Assembly (NCBI RefSeq): GCF_024138395.1
Contig: NZ_JAMYDU010000016.1
Span: forward strand, 61,568 to 125,567
Length of the DNA stretch: 64,000 nucleotides
Direction: 5' to 3'
Origin: Pseudomonas mandelii
GTDB lineage: Bacteria; Pseudomonadota; Gammaproteobacteria; Pseudomonadales; Pseudomonadaceae
Both the position numbers and the translations under genes were made by a program. The number at the start of each line of letters is the position of its first letter. Positions within the stretch are counted from its first letter, which is position 1. The notes beneath the pieces were generated by a model. The model was not told the DNA's origin. It ran no database searches and saw only the letters and a list, made by a program, of their open reading frames with translations. Of the stretch, positions 15,866 through 23,755 are shown piece after piece.

Positions 15866-18600
15866 TCCGTGGCAATCGGCAACTCGATACAAAACCGCGC
15901 GCCCTCGGTCGAGTTTCTTACACTCAACTTACCGCCCATGTTTTCGACGATGCCGTAACTCACCGACAACCCGAGTCCGGTGCCAACGCCCACCGGTTTG
16001 GTGGTGAAGAACGGTTCGAAAATCCGCTCCAGTAGCCGTGGATCGATACCGCCGCCGTTGTCCTCGACCCACAGTCGCACCGAATGTTCATCACGTTCGG
16101 CATACACCGAAATCCATGGTTTGAACTCCCGGTCGGCTTCGCGTTTGCTCAACAATGCATCCCGCGCATTGACCATCAGATTGATCAGCACCTGTTCCAG
16201 CTGATCGACGTAACCGCGCACCTGCACTTCAAATCCGGTCTCGCTGACCCGCAGCTCGACGCCTTTGCCGCGCATGCCTTCGGAGAGAAGCGACAGCGTG
16301 CCCTCGATGGCTTGAGCCGGATTGAACGGGTGCTGCTCAATCTCCGAACGCCGACCGAACACCCGCATGTGATCCACCACCCGCGCCGCGCGCTGGACTT
16401 GCGCGTCGATGCGGTTGAGCTTGTCTGTCAGGTAATCGATTTGCGCATCGCCATTGCTCAGGCGCTTGAGCACATTGACGATGGCCATGCGCATCACGTT
16501 CAGCGGCTGATTGATTTCATGCGCCAGCCCGGTGGCCATTTCGCCGAGGGTGGCCATTTTCGCGCTTTGGGTGAGCTGTTGCTGGGCGCGCCGGACTTCG
16601 GTGTTGTCACGGCCCACGGCTTGAATCTCCAGCAAGCGACCCTGCTCGTCGAACACCCCGCGATCCGACCAGACCCACCACGCGTGTTCCCGTCCCGGCA
16701 GTTGCAGGTTGATTTCCGCGGTGCTGACTGGGAACTCCGGGGTCAGTCGACTGAGGCGCTGGAGGAATGCTTCGCGCTGTTCCGGCGACATCCAACTGCC
16801 CAGGTTCACCCCCGGCAATTGCTCGGGCTGGCATTCCAGGTAGGTCGCCAGCGGGCGGTTGCCGAAGGTCAGTGTCAGGTCTGGAAGGTAGCGGCAAATC
16901 ATCGCCGGGGAATCTTCCACCAGGATCCGATAGCGCTCTTCACTCTGTTTCACTTTCTCGGCGGCCAGAGTCGCTTCGGTGACATCCAGCCACAGCCCCA
17001 CAGCTTCCACCGGCAGCCCGAGGTCGTCGCGCAGCAGTTTGGCTTCGTCGAGCAGCCAGTGGTAATCGCCGCGACTGTCGCGCAGCCGATAACGGGCGCG
17101 CACTGAGCCTTCGCGCAGCAGTTGTCGGGTGCGCTCGAAGTAGCGATCGCGGTCTTCGTGATGGACCCGTTCCACCAGCGTGCCAGCGGCACAATCGGCT
17201 AGCGACCAACCGAGTAGCGGCAACAGGCTGTCGCTGAAAAATGTCGGTTGCAGCGCACCTTCGACATAGCGCTGCACGTAGATCACCGCCGGTGAACTGG
17301 CGATCAGATTGTCCAGCCGGGCATGGGCGGCAGCGGCGCTCTGCTCCTGATTTTTGATGTCGCTGATGTCGAGCATGAAACCCACCAGCCGCCGGTTTTT
17401 GCCGATGCCCAAGGCCTGGCCTTGCAGTCGATACCAGATCGGCGTTTGCGCCGCGTCGGGGCGATGCAGGCGCACGCACAGCAGCAACGGCGCGCCTTCG
17501 TCCTGCAAGGTTTGCAGGCGAATCGTCAGCTCTTCACGGTCGGCGGGGTGGATCTGTTCGAGCCAGTCGTGCAGCGGCAAACGAGTACTCGCAAGGTTCA
17601 ACGTATTGGCGAGCGACGGCGCCAATTGCACCTCGAGGGTGTCGCTGAAGACCTCCCACCAGCCAGTGCCAAGCAAGGCTTGCAGAGACTCCAGCCGCTC
17701 CAGTTGCAGATGGTGCTGATGCTCGCGCAAGCGCTCAAGCAACGGGCCGGCCAAGGCTGCGGTGAGTTGCAACCAGTCGCGCTCGCTCAGGTCGGGAGCA
17801 CGCTGTTGCACCGGGTAGAAACCACAGAGCAACCAGGCGACCACGCCCAGGGCATTGTGGTAAGGCACCGCGAACCCTTCTGCATTGCCGAAGATGCTTT
17901 GCAGGCGCGGGTGTTCGCTGGGGATCAGTTGCTGAGGGGCGGAGCCATTCAAACTGTCGAGGCCGGTGCCCAGGCGTTGATCGATTTCCCACAATCCGGG
18001 GGCATCGAAGGCCGCGTAATGCTGGTGGATCAGCCAACCCTCTGCCTGTTCGTCGAGCAAGGCCATGGCGATGCACGGGATCTGAAAGCGCTGGGCCAGA
18101 CCTTGCAGTTGCTCCGCCAGCACTTCGGGCAAGCGTGTCAGGCTGCACAGACGCAACTGTTCGCTGATCTGCGCCGCGAGTAACTGGCATTGTTCGCGGC
18201 TGCGCGCTTGTCGACGTTCGAGCAGCAGGTCGCCGATGTCGATCAACTGCAACAGCCAGTTTTCGCCCAATGGCTGCACCCAGCCACGCAGATGCAGCGG
18301 TTGTTCGCCGAGGCTGAAAAAATCCAGGTCCAGACTCTGTCCCTGCCACTCGGCAGGCGTGCCTTCGACCGACAGGCCGCTATGGGGCATGAGGTAATCG
18401 AGCAGGTGCGGTGCCTGCGCGCCGGGTATTTGTTGCGCCAGCAGATGCCGCAGCGGGCCGCTCAGTTGCATTACTCGGCCCTCGTCATTCAGATGCAACT
18501 GCAAACCGACACGTTGCACGCTCGGCGTGTCCGCACTGTTCGAGGGCTGTGGCGGTTGGCGATTGAGCAGGCGCCCGAAGAGCTTGTCTCCGGAACTCAA
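15835..18600 (-). CDS. pprA: PprA-like PAS sensor histidine kinase
   Basis: 921 residues, no membrane helices seen. It has an N-terminal PAS-like region, a GAF-like region (about 150-290), several PAS/PAC repeats (about 310-660, e.g. LVGFMLDISDI, VEAVGLWLDVTEA, EIQAVGRDNTEV), then a HisKA box GEMATGLAHEINQPLNVMRM with the phospho-accepting His, and an HATPase with NLMVNARDAL, DNGGGI, FFTTKP and GTGLGLSVS. It is the kinase partner expected for PprB, which controls Tad pili, adhesins and the envelope in P. aeruginosa. The tadE-like gene overlaps its start by four bases, so both are on one transcript. Confidence 0.87.
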   Translation of the reverse strand: MSSGDKLFGRLLNRQPPQPSNSADTPSVQRVGLQLHLNDEGRVMQLSGPLRHLLAQQIPGAQAPHLLDYLMPHSGLSVEGTPAEWQGQSLDLDFFSLGEQPLHLRGWVQPLGENWLLQLIDIGDLLLERRQARSREQCQLLAAQISEQLRLCSLTRLPEVLAEQLQGLAQRFQIPCIAMALLDEQAEGWLIHQHYAAFDAPGLWEIDQRLGTGLDSLNGSAPQQLIPSEHPRLQSIFGNAEGFAVPYHNALGVVAWLLCGFYPVQQRAPDLSERDWLQLTAALAGPLLERLREHQHHLQLERLESLQALLGTGWWEVFSDTLEVQLAPSLANTLNLASTRLPLHDWLEQIHPADREELTIRLQTLQDEGAPLLLCVRLHRPDAAQTPIWYRLQGQALGIGKNRRLVGFMLDISDIKNQEQSAAAAHARLDNLIASSPAVIYVQRYVEGALQPTFFSDSLLPLLGWSLADCAAGTLVERVHHEDRDRYFERTRQLLREGSVRARYRLRDSRGDYHWLLDEAKLLRDDLGLPVEAVGLWLDVTEATLAAEKVKQSEERYRILVEDSPAMICRYLPDLTLTFGNRPLATYLECQPEQLPGVNLGSWMSPEQREAFLQRLSRLTPEFPVSTAEINLQLPGREHAWWVWSDRGVFDEQGRLLEIQAVGRDNTEVRRAQQQLTQSAKMATLGEMATGLAHEINQPLNVMRMAIVNVLKRLSNGDAQIDYLTDKLNRIDAQVQRAARVVDHMRVFGRRSEIEQHPFNPAQAIEGTLSLLSEGMRGKGVELRVSETGFEVQVRGYVDQLEQVLINLMVNARDALLSKREADREFKPWISVYAERDEHSVRLWVEDNGGGIDPRLLERIFEPFFTTKPVGVGTGLGLSVSYGIVENMGGKLSVRNSTEGARFCIELPIATDQITSVARPE

Positions 18601-19037
18601 AATTGCAGGCTCGATCGAGCGGTAAGGGTCGCCGGCAGATTGGGCACCGAACCGATCCCCGGCAGCACCAGAAACGGCAGGACCTGATTCAGTTTACTGG
18701 TGGGGTAGTTGATGGTGACCGTGAGCACGCCACCGGTGTAAGTGGCACTGGCGTCGGTGGCCACATTGAAGTTCAACGCGGCGGGAATCCAGGCCAACTG
18801 CCGGGTCAGTTCGGTGGTAGCCACGGTTTGCACAGCGGTGGCGTAATTGGCGGTGCTCGGGTCCAGCGCCACACTGCGGCGCACTGCTTCGGCCGTCGAT
18901 TGATTGAACGATTGCATCAGCAACAGCGGGAGGCTGTAACTGACCACCCCATAAAACACGGCGAAGAAGATGATGAACACCAAGGCGAACTCAATTGCCA
19001 CGGCACCTTTTTGTTTGCGGGGGAGGCCTGTTTTCAT
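18597..19037 (-). CDS. TadE-like pseudopilin
   Basis: 146 residues from an ATG at 19037; a further GTG/ATG pair at 19061/19058 would add 7-8 residues but has no ribosome binding site. The N-terminus RKQKGAVAIEFALVFIIFFAVFYG is the TadE type: a basic leader, a Gly at the processing site, then a hydrophobic helix starting with AVAIEF. The C-terminal part is a small beta-rich domain. Homologous in position to PA4294. Minor pseudopilins of this type are processed by the FppA peptidase and assist Flp pilus assembly. Its stop overlaps the pprA start (ATGA). Confidence 0.8.
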   Translation of the reverse strand: MKTGLPRKQKGAVAIEFALVFIIFFAVFYGVVSYSLPLLLMQSFNQSTAEAVRRSVALDPSTANYATAVQTVATTELTRQLAWIPAALNFNVATDASATYTGGVLTVTINYPTSKLNQVLPFLVLPGIGSVPNLPATLTARSSLQF

Positions 19038-19112
19038 GAGTGCGTCTACCCTGACCATCACGACGTAGTATCAGCATAGAATCATTCAGCCAAAACGGAT
19101 GTTTTTTACCGG

Positions 19113-19583
19113 ATGCAGAACTTGGTCCTACTTATCTGGCTGACGCTTTGCGCAGCACAGGATGTCCGGGAGCGGCACATCGCCAATGGTCTGACCCTTG
19201 GTGCAGGTGTGTTGGCGCTGATATATCTGTTGTGGACGGGCACCACATGGTTGGGGGCCGAAGCGGTGCAGGGCGGCTGGGCTTTGTTGTTGGCTCTGGC
19301 CTTCACCTTGCCCGGTTATGCATTGAAACGTCTGGGGGCGGGCGACGTGAAACTGATGGCGACGCTGGGCCTTGCGACGGACGGTATGCACCTGCTCGGC
19401 GGCTTCATCGGCGCCGGATTGGCCAGCGCGTTCTGGCTGCTGTTGGCGCCAAGACTCTGGCTGTATATGGGACAGGGGCTTAGGGATCGTCTTCGTTACC
19501 TGGAACCAGGAGCGTCAAAAAAGCAGCCCTTTGCGCCATTCGTACTGGTGGGCATGTTGCTCACACTGGTCTGGATGCATTAG
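19113..19583 (+). CDS. fppA: Prepilin peptidase FppA (A24 family, TadV/CpaA)
   Basis: 156 residues with about five hydrophobic segments. The two catalytic aspartates of type IV prepilin peptidases are present: Asp 17 in AAQDVRERHIANG and the second in GAGDVKLMA (near 74). It lacks the N-terminal methyltransferase domain of PilD, as expected for the Tad type. It would cleave the Flp prepilin encoded at 27580. It is divergent from the tadE-pprA unit with a 75-base gap and is followed by pprB. Confidence 0.9.
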   Translation: MQNLVLLIWLTLCAAQDVRERHIANGLTLGAGVLALIYLLWTGTTWLGAEAVQGGWALLLALAFTLPGYALKRLGAGDVKLMATLGLATDGMHLLGGFIGAGLASAFWLLLAPRLWLYMGQGLRDRLRYLEPGASKKQPFAPFVLVGMLLTLVWMH

Positions 19584-19617
19584 TCGCCGGGCAATATTCG
19601 TTCTATGTACATAGTTG

Positions 19618-19635
19618 GAAAGTGCGTCTACTTTC
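19618..19635. promoter_or_regulatory. Short palindrome upstream of pprB
   Basis: GAAAGT-GCGTCT-ACTTTC lies about 60 bases before the pprB ATG. It could be a regulator site or a hairpin in the leader; no partner is known to me. Confidence 0.3.
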
Positions 19636-19696
19636 AAAACAGTTGTTGTACAGCCTTTGGAAGTGGGTACAGGAACGGTCAAGCCTGGAGTGACAC

Positions 19697-20485
19697 GTGA
19701 ACAAGCTGATATCGGCAATAAAAGTCCTTGTGGTCGATGACGAACCATTGATTGTCGAAGAACTGTGCGAGTTCATCGAGCGCAATGGTTATCGCTGTGT
19801 TCCTTGTCAGTCCGGCAAGCAGTCGATCGAGCGTTTCAATGAATATGAAGATATCGGTCTGGTGCTCTGTGATTTGCAGATGCCTGACATGGATGGCATT
19901 CAACTCGTCCAGGCGCTGCAACGGTTGTCCGGCAAGCACCGGGCGTTCGAGGCGATCATGCTCACCGGCCGCGCAGACAAGCAGGATGTGATCAAGGCCT
20001 TGCGTGCCGGGTTCGCTGATTACTATCAAAAGCCGATTGATCTGGCTGAGTTACTTGAAGGTTTGCAGCGTCAGGAAGCGGTCTTGCAGGAGCGGCAGAA
20101 AAACCTGCAGTTGGGGCATTTGAGTCAGAAGCTGCAGTACCTTTGTGAGTCGATCGACGAGCTGTATCAGGACCTGGACAAGGTTCGTCGGGGGCCGTCC
20201 TCGGTGCCTTTGTCTGATTCGGCTGAGGGTGCATTCAGTGAGGCGCAGCGGGTGGAAATGCCGGCGGTTTTCAATCAGCTGTCGCCGCGGCAGTTGGAGG
20301 TGGCGCGGTTGGTGGGCAAGGGGCAGACCAATTATCAGATCGCTTGTGAGTTGGGGATTACCGAGAACACGGTGAAGCTTTATGTGTCGCAGGTGTTGCG
20401 GTTGACGCATATGCATAATCGCACGCAGGTGGCGTTGGCGTTGTCGCCTGGTAGTGCCGCTGCGCGGCGGCTTACTGCGCACTAG
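19697..20485 (+). CDS. pprB: PprB-like response regulator (REC-LuxR)
   Basis: 262 residues. The N-terminal receiver (about 8-125) has VLVVDDEP, the phospho-acceptor Asp in LVLCDLQMPDMDG and the conserved Lys in YYQKPID. A coiled linker follows. The C-terminal LuxR-type helix-turn-helix (about 195-250) reads LSPRQLEVARLVGKGQTNYQ then ACELGITENTVKLYVSQVL. In P. aeruginosa PprB activates flp-tad, bap and cup genes when phosphorylated by PprA. A weak ribosome binding site precedes the ATG. Confidence 0.88.
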   Translation: MNKLISAIKVLVVDDEPLIVEELCEFIERNGYRCVPCQSGKQSIERFNEYEDIGLVLCDLQMPDMDGIQLVQALQRLSGKHRAFEAIMLTGRADKQDVIKALRAGFADYYQKPIDLAELLEGLQRQEAVLQERQKNLQLGHLSQKLQYLCESIDELYQDLDKVRRGPSSVPLSDSAEGAFSEAQRVEMPAVFNQLSPRQLEVARLVGKGQTNYQIACELGITENTVKLYVSQVLRLTHMHNRTQVALALSPGSAAARRLTAH

Positions 20486-20579
20486 TCGAATACGCTGAGG
20501 GCTTGCTCGCGAAGGCGGCCTTACAGCCGACCTGTATTTTGGTTGACTGAGTACATATCCATTTCTGCGGTAACGGCCG

Positions 20580-20870
20580 CTTATGGTTTCGCCCTTACGG
20601 CGAGTCCCTTTTGGCAAACGCCCCAAAAGGAACCAAAAGGTCTCGCCCCAAGCGTACGGCCCCTCGCTAAGGCTCGGCGTTCCTTCGCTCCGGTATCCAT
20701 CTGGGGGCATCGCCCTACGGTTGGCTTCGCTTCAACCTACATGCGATGAGTTCGACTGCGTCGAACGGCGCTGCGCGCCAATCCCCAGATGAACACCTCC
20801 GCTCAGCCTCCCGAAGGGGCGGGCAGATCAAAATCAAAAGCGGCAGGCGAGCTAACGCTCGGCCTGTTGA
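20580..20870. repeat. Dispersed intergenic element, probably non-coding
   Basis: This stretch contains GTTTCGCCCTTACGGCGAG, a TTTTGGCAAACGCCCCAAAA palindrome (about 20610-20630) and CTCGGCGTTCCTTCGCTCC. Short frames can be read on both strands (e.g. KRPKRNQKV...), a kind of false gene often annotated in P. fluorescens-group genomes where the element recurs. I know the sequence type from memory and cannot map its exact ends. A truncated REP (GGCTTGCTCGCGAAGGCGGCC) lies at 20503-20524. Confidence 0.55.
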
Positions 20871-20902
20871 GTGGTGAGGAGCGAGTGTACGCCGCTCCAC
20901 TT

Positions 20903-21090
20903 TGTAGGAGCGAGGCTTGCCCGCGAAGGCGGCCTCACAACCGACCAATCTCCCCCAGACATACGCCGCCCCACTTGTAGGAGCGAGGCTTGCCCGCGAA
21001 GGCGGCCTCACAACCGACCAATCTCCCTCAGACATACGCCAACCCACTGTGAGAGCGAGCCTGCTCGCGATGGCGGCCTTACAGACAATG
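20903..21090. repeat. Tandem array of three REP units, period 72-73
   Basis: Units start at 20903, 20976 and 21048. The first two share the whole unit: a REP arm, GGCGGCCTCACAACCGACCA, ATCTCCC(C/T)CAGACATACGCC and then the next arm. The third arm is of the TGTGAGAGCGAGCCTGCTCG type. The same spacer followed by a REP arm recurs at 28285-28345, so the spacer is part of the repeated unit. Confidence 0.85.
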
Positions 21091-21129
21091 ATGTTTAACG
21101 ATCGGTAAAAACATCAGAACCTTCCCACA

Positions 21130-21405
21130 TGTTTTTCAGGTTGCCCGTCGGACGCTGCGTCTCTAGCCTTTGTCCGTCGCTGACATTTCAGCGATCGGGC
21201 GTCGCGGCTCGATTCTTGAGGCATAATCGCTCCACCAAACAACAACACTTTTGGGTGTCTGTCGTTTCGTGTCATGGCGACTGTGCGCGGGATACCTTCG
21301 GGTATGCCGAGCTGCCTCGGGGATCGGTCCGCGAACCCGCGTACAGCTGCCACCCCAAATTGCATCGCGGCAATTTGGAAGTGGCTCCATTTCATCCCAG
21401 AGGTG
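21130..21405 (+). promoter_or_regulatory. Long structured leader of the DUF6124 gene
   Basis: About 280 bases with strong hairpins just before the gene. ATACC-TTCG-GGTAT (21292-21305) is a stable UUCG-loop hairpin, and CCAAATTGC (21355-21363) pairs exactly with GCAATTTGG (21370-21378) around a 6-base loop, with CCAC/GTGG outside it; the ribosome binding site AGAGGT (21400-21405) follows. I recall very similar text before other genes of this family in P. fluorescens genomes. A cis-acting RNA role is inference. Confidence 0.5.
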
Positions 21406-21410
21406 TAATC

Positions 21411-21785
21411 ATGTTCAAAGCAACCCCGAATCCCCCAGAAACCGACAACGTTTCCCCTTACGAATCTGCTGATTCAAAAAAATTCCACGACGCCGCTAAC
21501 CGCGCGCTCGACCACTACCTCAATCCCACCCCAAACAAAACCGAACGCCGCAAGCCAAGCAGGATGTTTATGGTTGCGCCGGACATGGACAACGAAAGCC
21601 TGCTGGCCCATGTCTGCGAATCGCTGGCTTCTGCTAGTGTCATGACCAGCGACATTGCCGCGTATGTCGACGCCCCGCAGCGGCATACGATTCTGGCGAT
21701 TCAGCAGGTCATCATGCTGGCTGAGCTGGCGGTGAATCGAATGCTGGATAACGTCGACATACCAAAACCCGCGCCACACAGCTGA
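21411..21785 (+). CDS. DUF6124 family protein
   Basis: 124 residues from MFKATPNPPETDNVSPYES, preceded by AGAGGTGTAATC. An in-frame ATG at 21129 would translate the structured leader and is rejected. Characteristic segments are FHDAANRALDHYLNP, RMFMVAPDMDNESLLAHVCE, LASASVMTSDIA and ILAIQQVIMLAELAVNRML. This short, helical, cytoplasmic family is multi-copy in fluorescent pseudomonads and has no established function. It is flanked by REP clusters on both sides inside the tad block. Confidence 0.85.
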   Translation: MFKATPNPPETDNVSPYESADSKKFHDAANRALDHYLNPTPNKTERRKPSRMFMVAPDMDNESLLAHVCESLASASVMTSDIAAYVDAPQRHTILAIQQVIMLAELAVNRMLDNVDIPKPAPHS

Positions 21786-21791
21786 TCCCCT

Positions 21792-21955
21792 TGTAGGAGC
21801 GAGGCTTGCCCGCGAAGGCTTTCCAAGATTCAACATTTAAGTCATCTGACACACCGCTTTCGCGAGCAAGCTCAGCTCCTACAGTTGAGCTGGGTACATC
21901 TGTGAGAGATTGGTCGACTGACACATAGCTTTCGCGGGCAAGCCTCGCTCCTACG
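21792..21955. repeat. Cluster of three REP arms
   Basis: Arms at 21792-21816 (forward), 21859-21883 (reverse, with CTCAGCTCC in place of CTCGCTCC) and 21931-21955 (reverse). The cluster separates the DUF6124 gene from the end of tadC. Confidence 0.88.
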
Positions 21956-21972
21956 GGATCGCCGTTGGCCTT

Positions 21973-22863
21973 TCAACGACCAAAGGCCCGGCCCAAAGCG
22001 CTGAAGCTGGGGCCGGCCAGTACGATCAGCAATGCCGGGAAGAGAAACAACATCATCACGACGGACATTTTCGCGGACATCTTGGAGATGTATTCCTGCA
22101 AGCGTGTCAGGCGCCGGTCATCGAGCAGTAGCTTGAGCCCCAGCAGTGATTTCATGGCGCCGCCGCCCTGGTGGATCAATTGCTGAAGAATCACGCAGGT
22201 GTCAGTGAACTCGTCCACCGCCAGTAACTGGGTGGCCTTGTTCAGTTCTTCACCCAGTTCCAGACCGGAATCGACCCGGGTCAGTATCAGGCGCAGCTCG
22301 TGAGTCAGGGCTGGCAGTAATTGTTTGCCTTCGATGCTTAGCACTCGCAGCGACTGCTCCACCGCCATGCCGGATTCGAACAGAATGCGCAGCAGTGGGA
22401 TGAAGGTCGAAATCTCGATCGCCAGTTGTCTTTGCCGACGGTGTGCGGCAGCGGCCAGCAAGCGTTTGGGCAGCAAGTAACCGAGGGCAGTGGCGAAGGC
22501 CGGGGTGATCCAAAGGTTATTCACCTGCGGGAAGAACACGCTCTGGATCAACAGACTCAGGACCAACGCAAGCACCGGTATGCCGATCTGGCAGGCGGCG
22601 AACAGCGAGCGTTGCCGGGCGCTGCGCCAGCCGAGGCGGTTGAGCAGCATTTGGGTTTCGTTGTCCAGCTTGACCGAGCGCTGACCGATGCGGCTGTCGC
22701 CCAGCACTTGCAACCAGTGACGGACGCGATGGTCGCTCAGTGGTTTGCCGTCGAGTCGTTGAGCCACCTGGCGAGCACGTCGATGTTGGTCCAGCAGGCC
22801 ACTGAGCAGCAACAACGTGGCCGCCAGAAACATCAGTGCGCTGATCAGCAGGGCTATTTTCAT
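21973..22863 (-). CDS. tadC: TadC-like type II/IVb secretion inner-membrane protein
   Basis: 296 residues. An N-terminal membrane helix, a GspF/T2SSF domain in the second half (FIPLLRILFESGMAVEQSLR; LEEL-like region GLELGEELNKATQLLAVDEF) and a C-terminal hydrophobic pair ending MLFLFPALLIVLAGP. With TadB it forms the inner-membrane platform acted on by the TadA ATPase. Its start overlaps the tadB stop by four bases. In other Pseudomonas loci tadD follows tadC; here only REP elements follow. Confidence 0.88.
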   Translation of the reverse strand: MKIALLISALMFLAATLLLLSGLLDQHRRARQVAQRLDGKPLSDHRVRHWLQVLGDSRIGQRSVKLDNETQMLLNRLGWRSARQRSLFAACQIGIPVLALVLSLLIQSVFFPQVNNLWITPAFATALGYLLPKRLLAAAAHRRQRQLAIEISTFIPLLRILFESGMAVEQSLRVLSIEGKQLLPALTHELRLILTRVDSGLELGEELNKATQLLAVDEFTDTCVILQQLIHQGGGAMKSLLGLKLLLDDRRLTRLQEYISKMSAKMSVVMMLFLFPALLIVLAGPSFSALGRAFGR

Positions 22864-23744
22864 ACGCTACGCAACATGCGCCACAGCGCCAGGCAACCCA
22901 CGACCTGCAGGCCGAACGCGGTCGCGAGCATCATTTGCCCCGAGCTGCTGTTCCACATGGCGAGCAGGTATTTCGGATTGGACAGCAAGAAGTAGGCGGC
23001 GAGCCCCACGGGCATCAGGGCCAGCACTATCGCCGTGATGCGGGTTTCGCCCGTCATGGCGCGCAATTGGCGCGCAGCCTGGTCTCGTTCGCGGATCATT
23101 TTGATCAGGTTCTCAAACAGCTCACTGGCATTGCCGCCGTAGCGGTGATTGACCTTCAGGCCCAGCGCGAACAAGCGAAACTCGTCTTTCTCGTACAGTT
23201 CGGCGAAGTCCGTGACAGCGTCAGGCAGGCTGACGCCCAGGTGCACGTTGCGCTGAACCCGGCCCATGGCGTTTTTCAGTGGGTCTTCGGCGGCGTCGAT
23301 GGCGACCAGTACCGCATCGGCCAGGGTGCGTCCGGACTTCAAACTGCGCACTGTGTGATCGAGCAACGACGGCAGTTGTTCGATCATGCGCTTGAGTCGG
23401 CGCTGATAGCACCAACTGATGTACAGCCGCAAAGCCAGGGGCGGCATCAGCAACAACGCCAGCAAACCGATCCAGCCCGCGAGGGCAAACCCCAGCAAGA
23501 TTCCCAACGCCCAGAGCAACAGCCACAACCCCAGGCGTTCGGTGGGACGACCGAGACCGGCGCGCAGAAAGGCTCGTTCCAGGCCAGCCCAGGATGATTT
23601 CGCCACCGCCAGTTGCGGTTGCCCCTGCATCAAGCGACCGAGGGTTCGATCGATGCCGGTCTGGCGCAGACCGTTGTAGAACAAACGGATCGACAAGCCC
23701 AGCAACGTCAGGCAAATCAGGATGAGCAGCGCCGGTTTGAGCAT
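22860..23744 (-). CDS. tadB: TadB-like type II/IVb secretion inner-membrane protein
   Basis: 294 residues. One N-terminal helix, a pair of central membrane helices (about 75-110), a T2SSF domain (RMIEQLPSLLDHTVRSLKSG; VSLPDAVTDFAELYEKDEFR) and two C-terminal helices. Paralogue of TadC and its partner in the pilus platform. AGGATC, just after the tadA stop, serves as ribosome binding site. Confidence 0.88.
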   Translation of the reverse strand: MLKPALLILICLTLLGLSIRLFYNGLRQTGIDRTLGRLMQGQPQLAVAKSSWAGLERAFLRAGLGRPTERLGLWLLLWALGILLGFALAGWIGLLALLLMPPLALRLYISWCYQRRLKRMIEQLPSLLDHTVRSLKSGRTLADAVLVAIDAAEDPLKNAMGRVQRNVHLGVSLPDAVTDFAELYEKDEFRLFALGLKVNHRYGGNASELFENLIKMIRERDQAARQLRAMTGETRITAIVLALMPVGLAAYFLLSNPKYLLAMWNSSSGQMMLATAFGLQVVGCLALWRMLRSV

Positions 23745-23755
23745 GCTGTGATCCT

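Noticed and set aside
20583..20792. 69-codon frame KRPKRNQKV... in the pprB-tadC gap
   Set aside because: Lies in a dispersed repeat; similar frames are readable on both strands and no ribosome site fits.
20903..21090. CRISPR array suggested by regular 72-73 base spacing
   Set aside because: The spacers are the same sequence rather than unique, repeats are REP arms and there are no cas genes.
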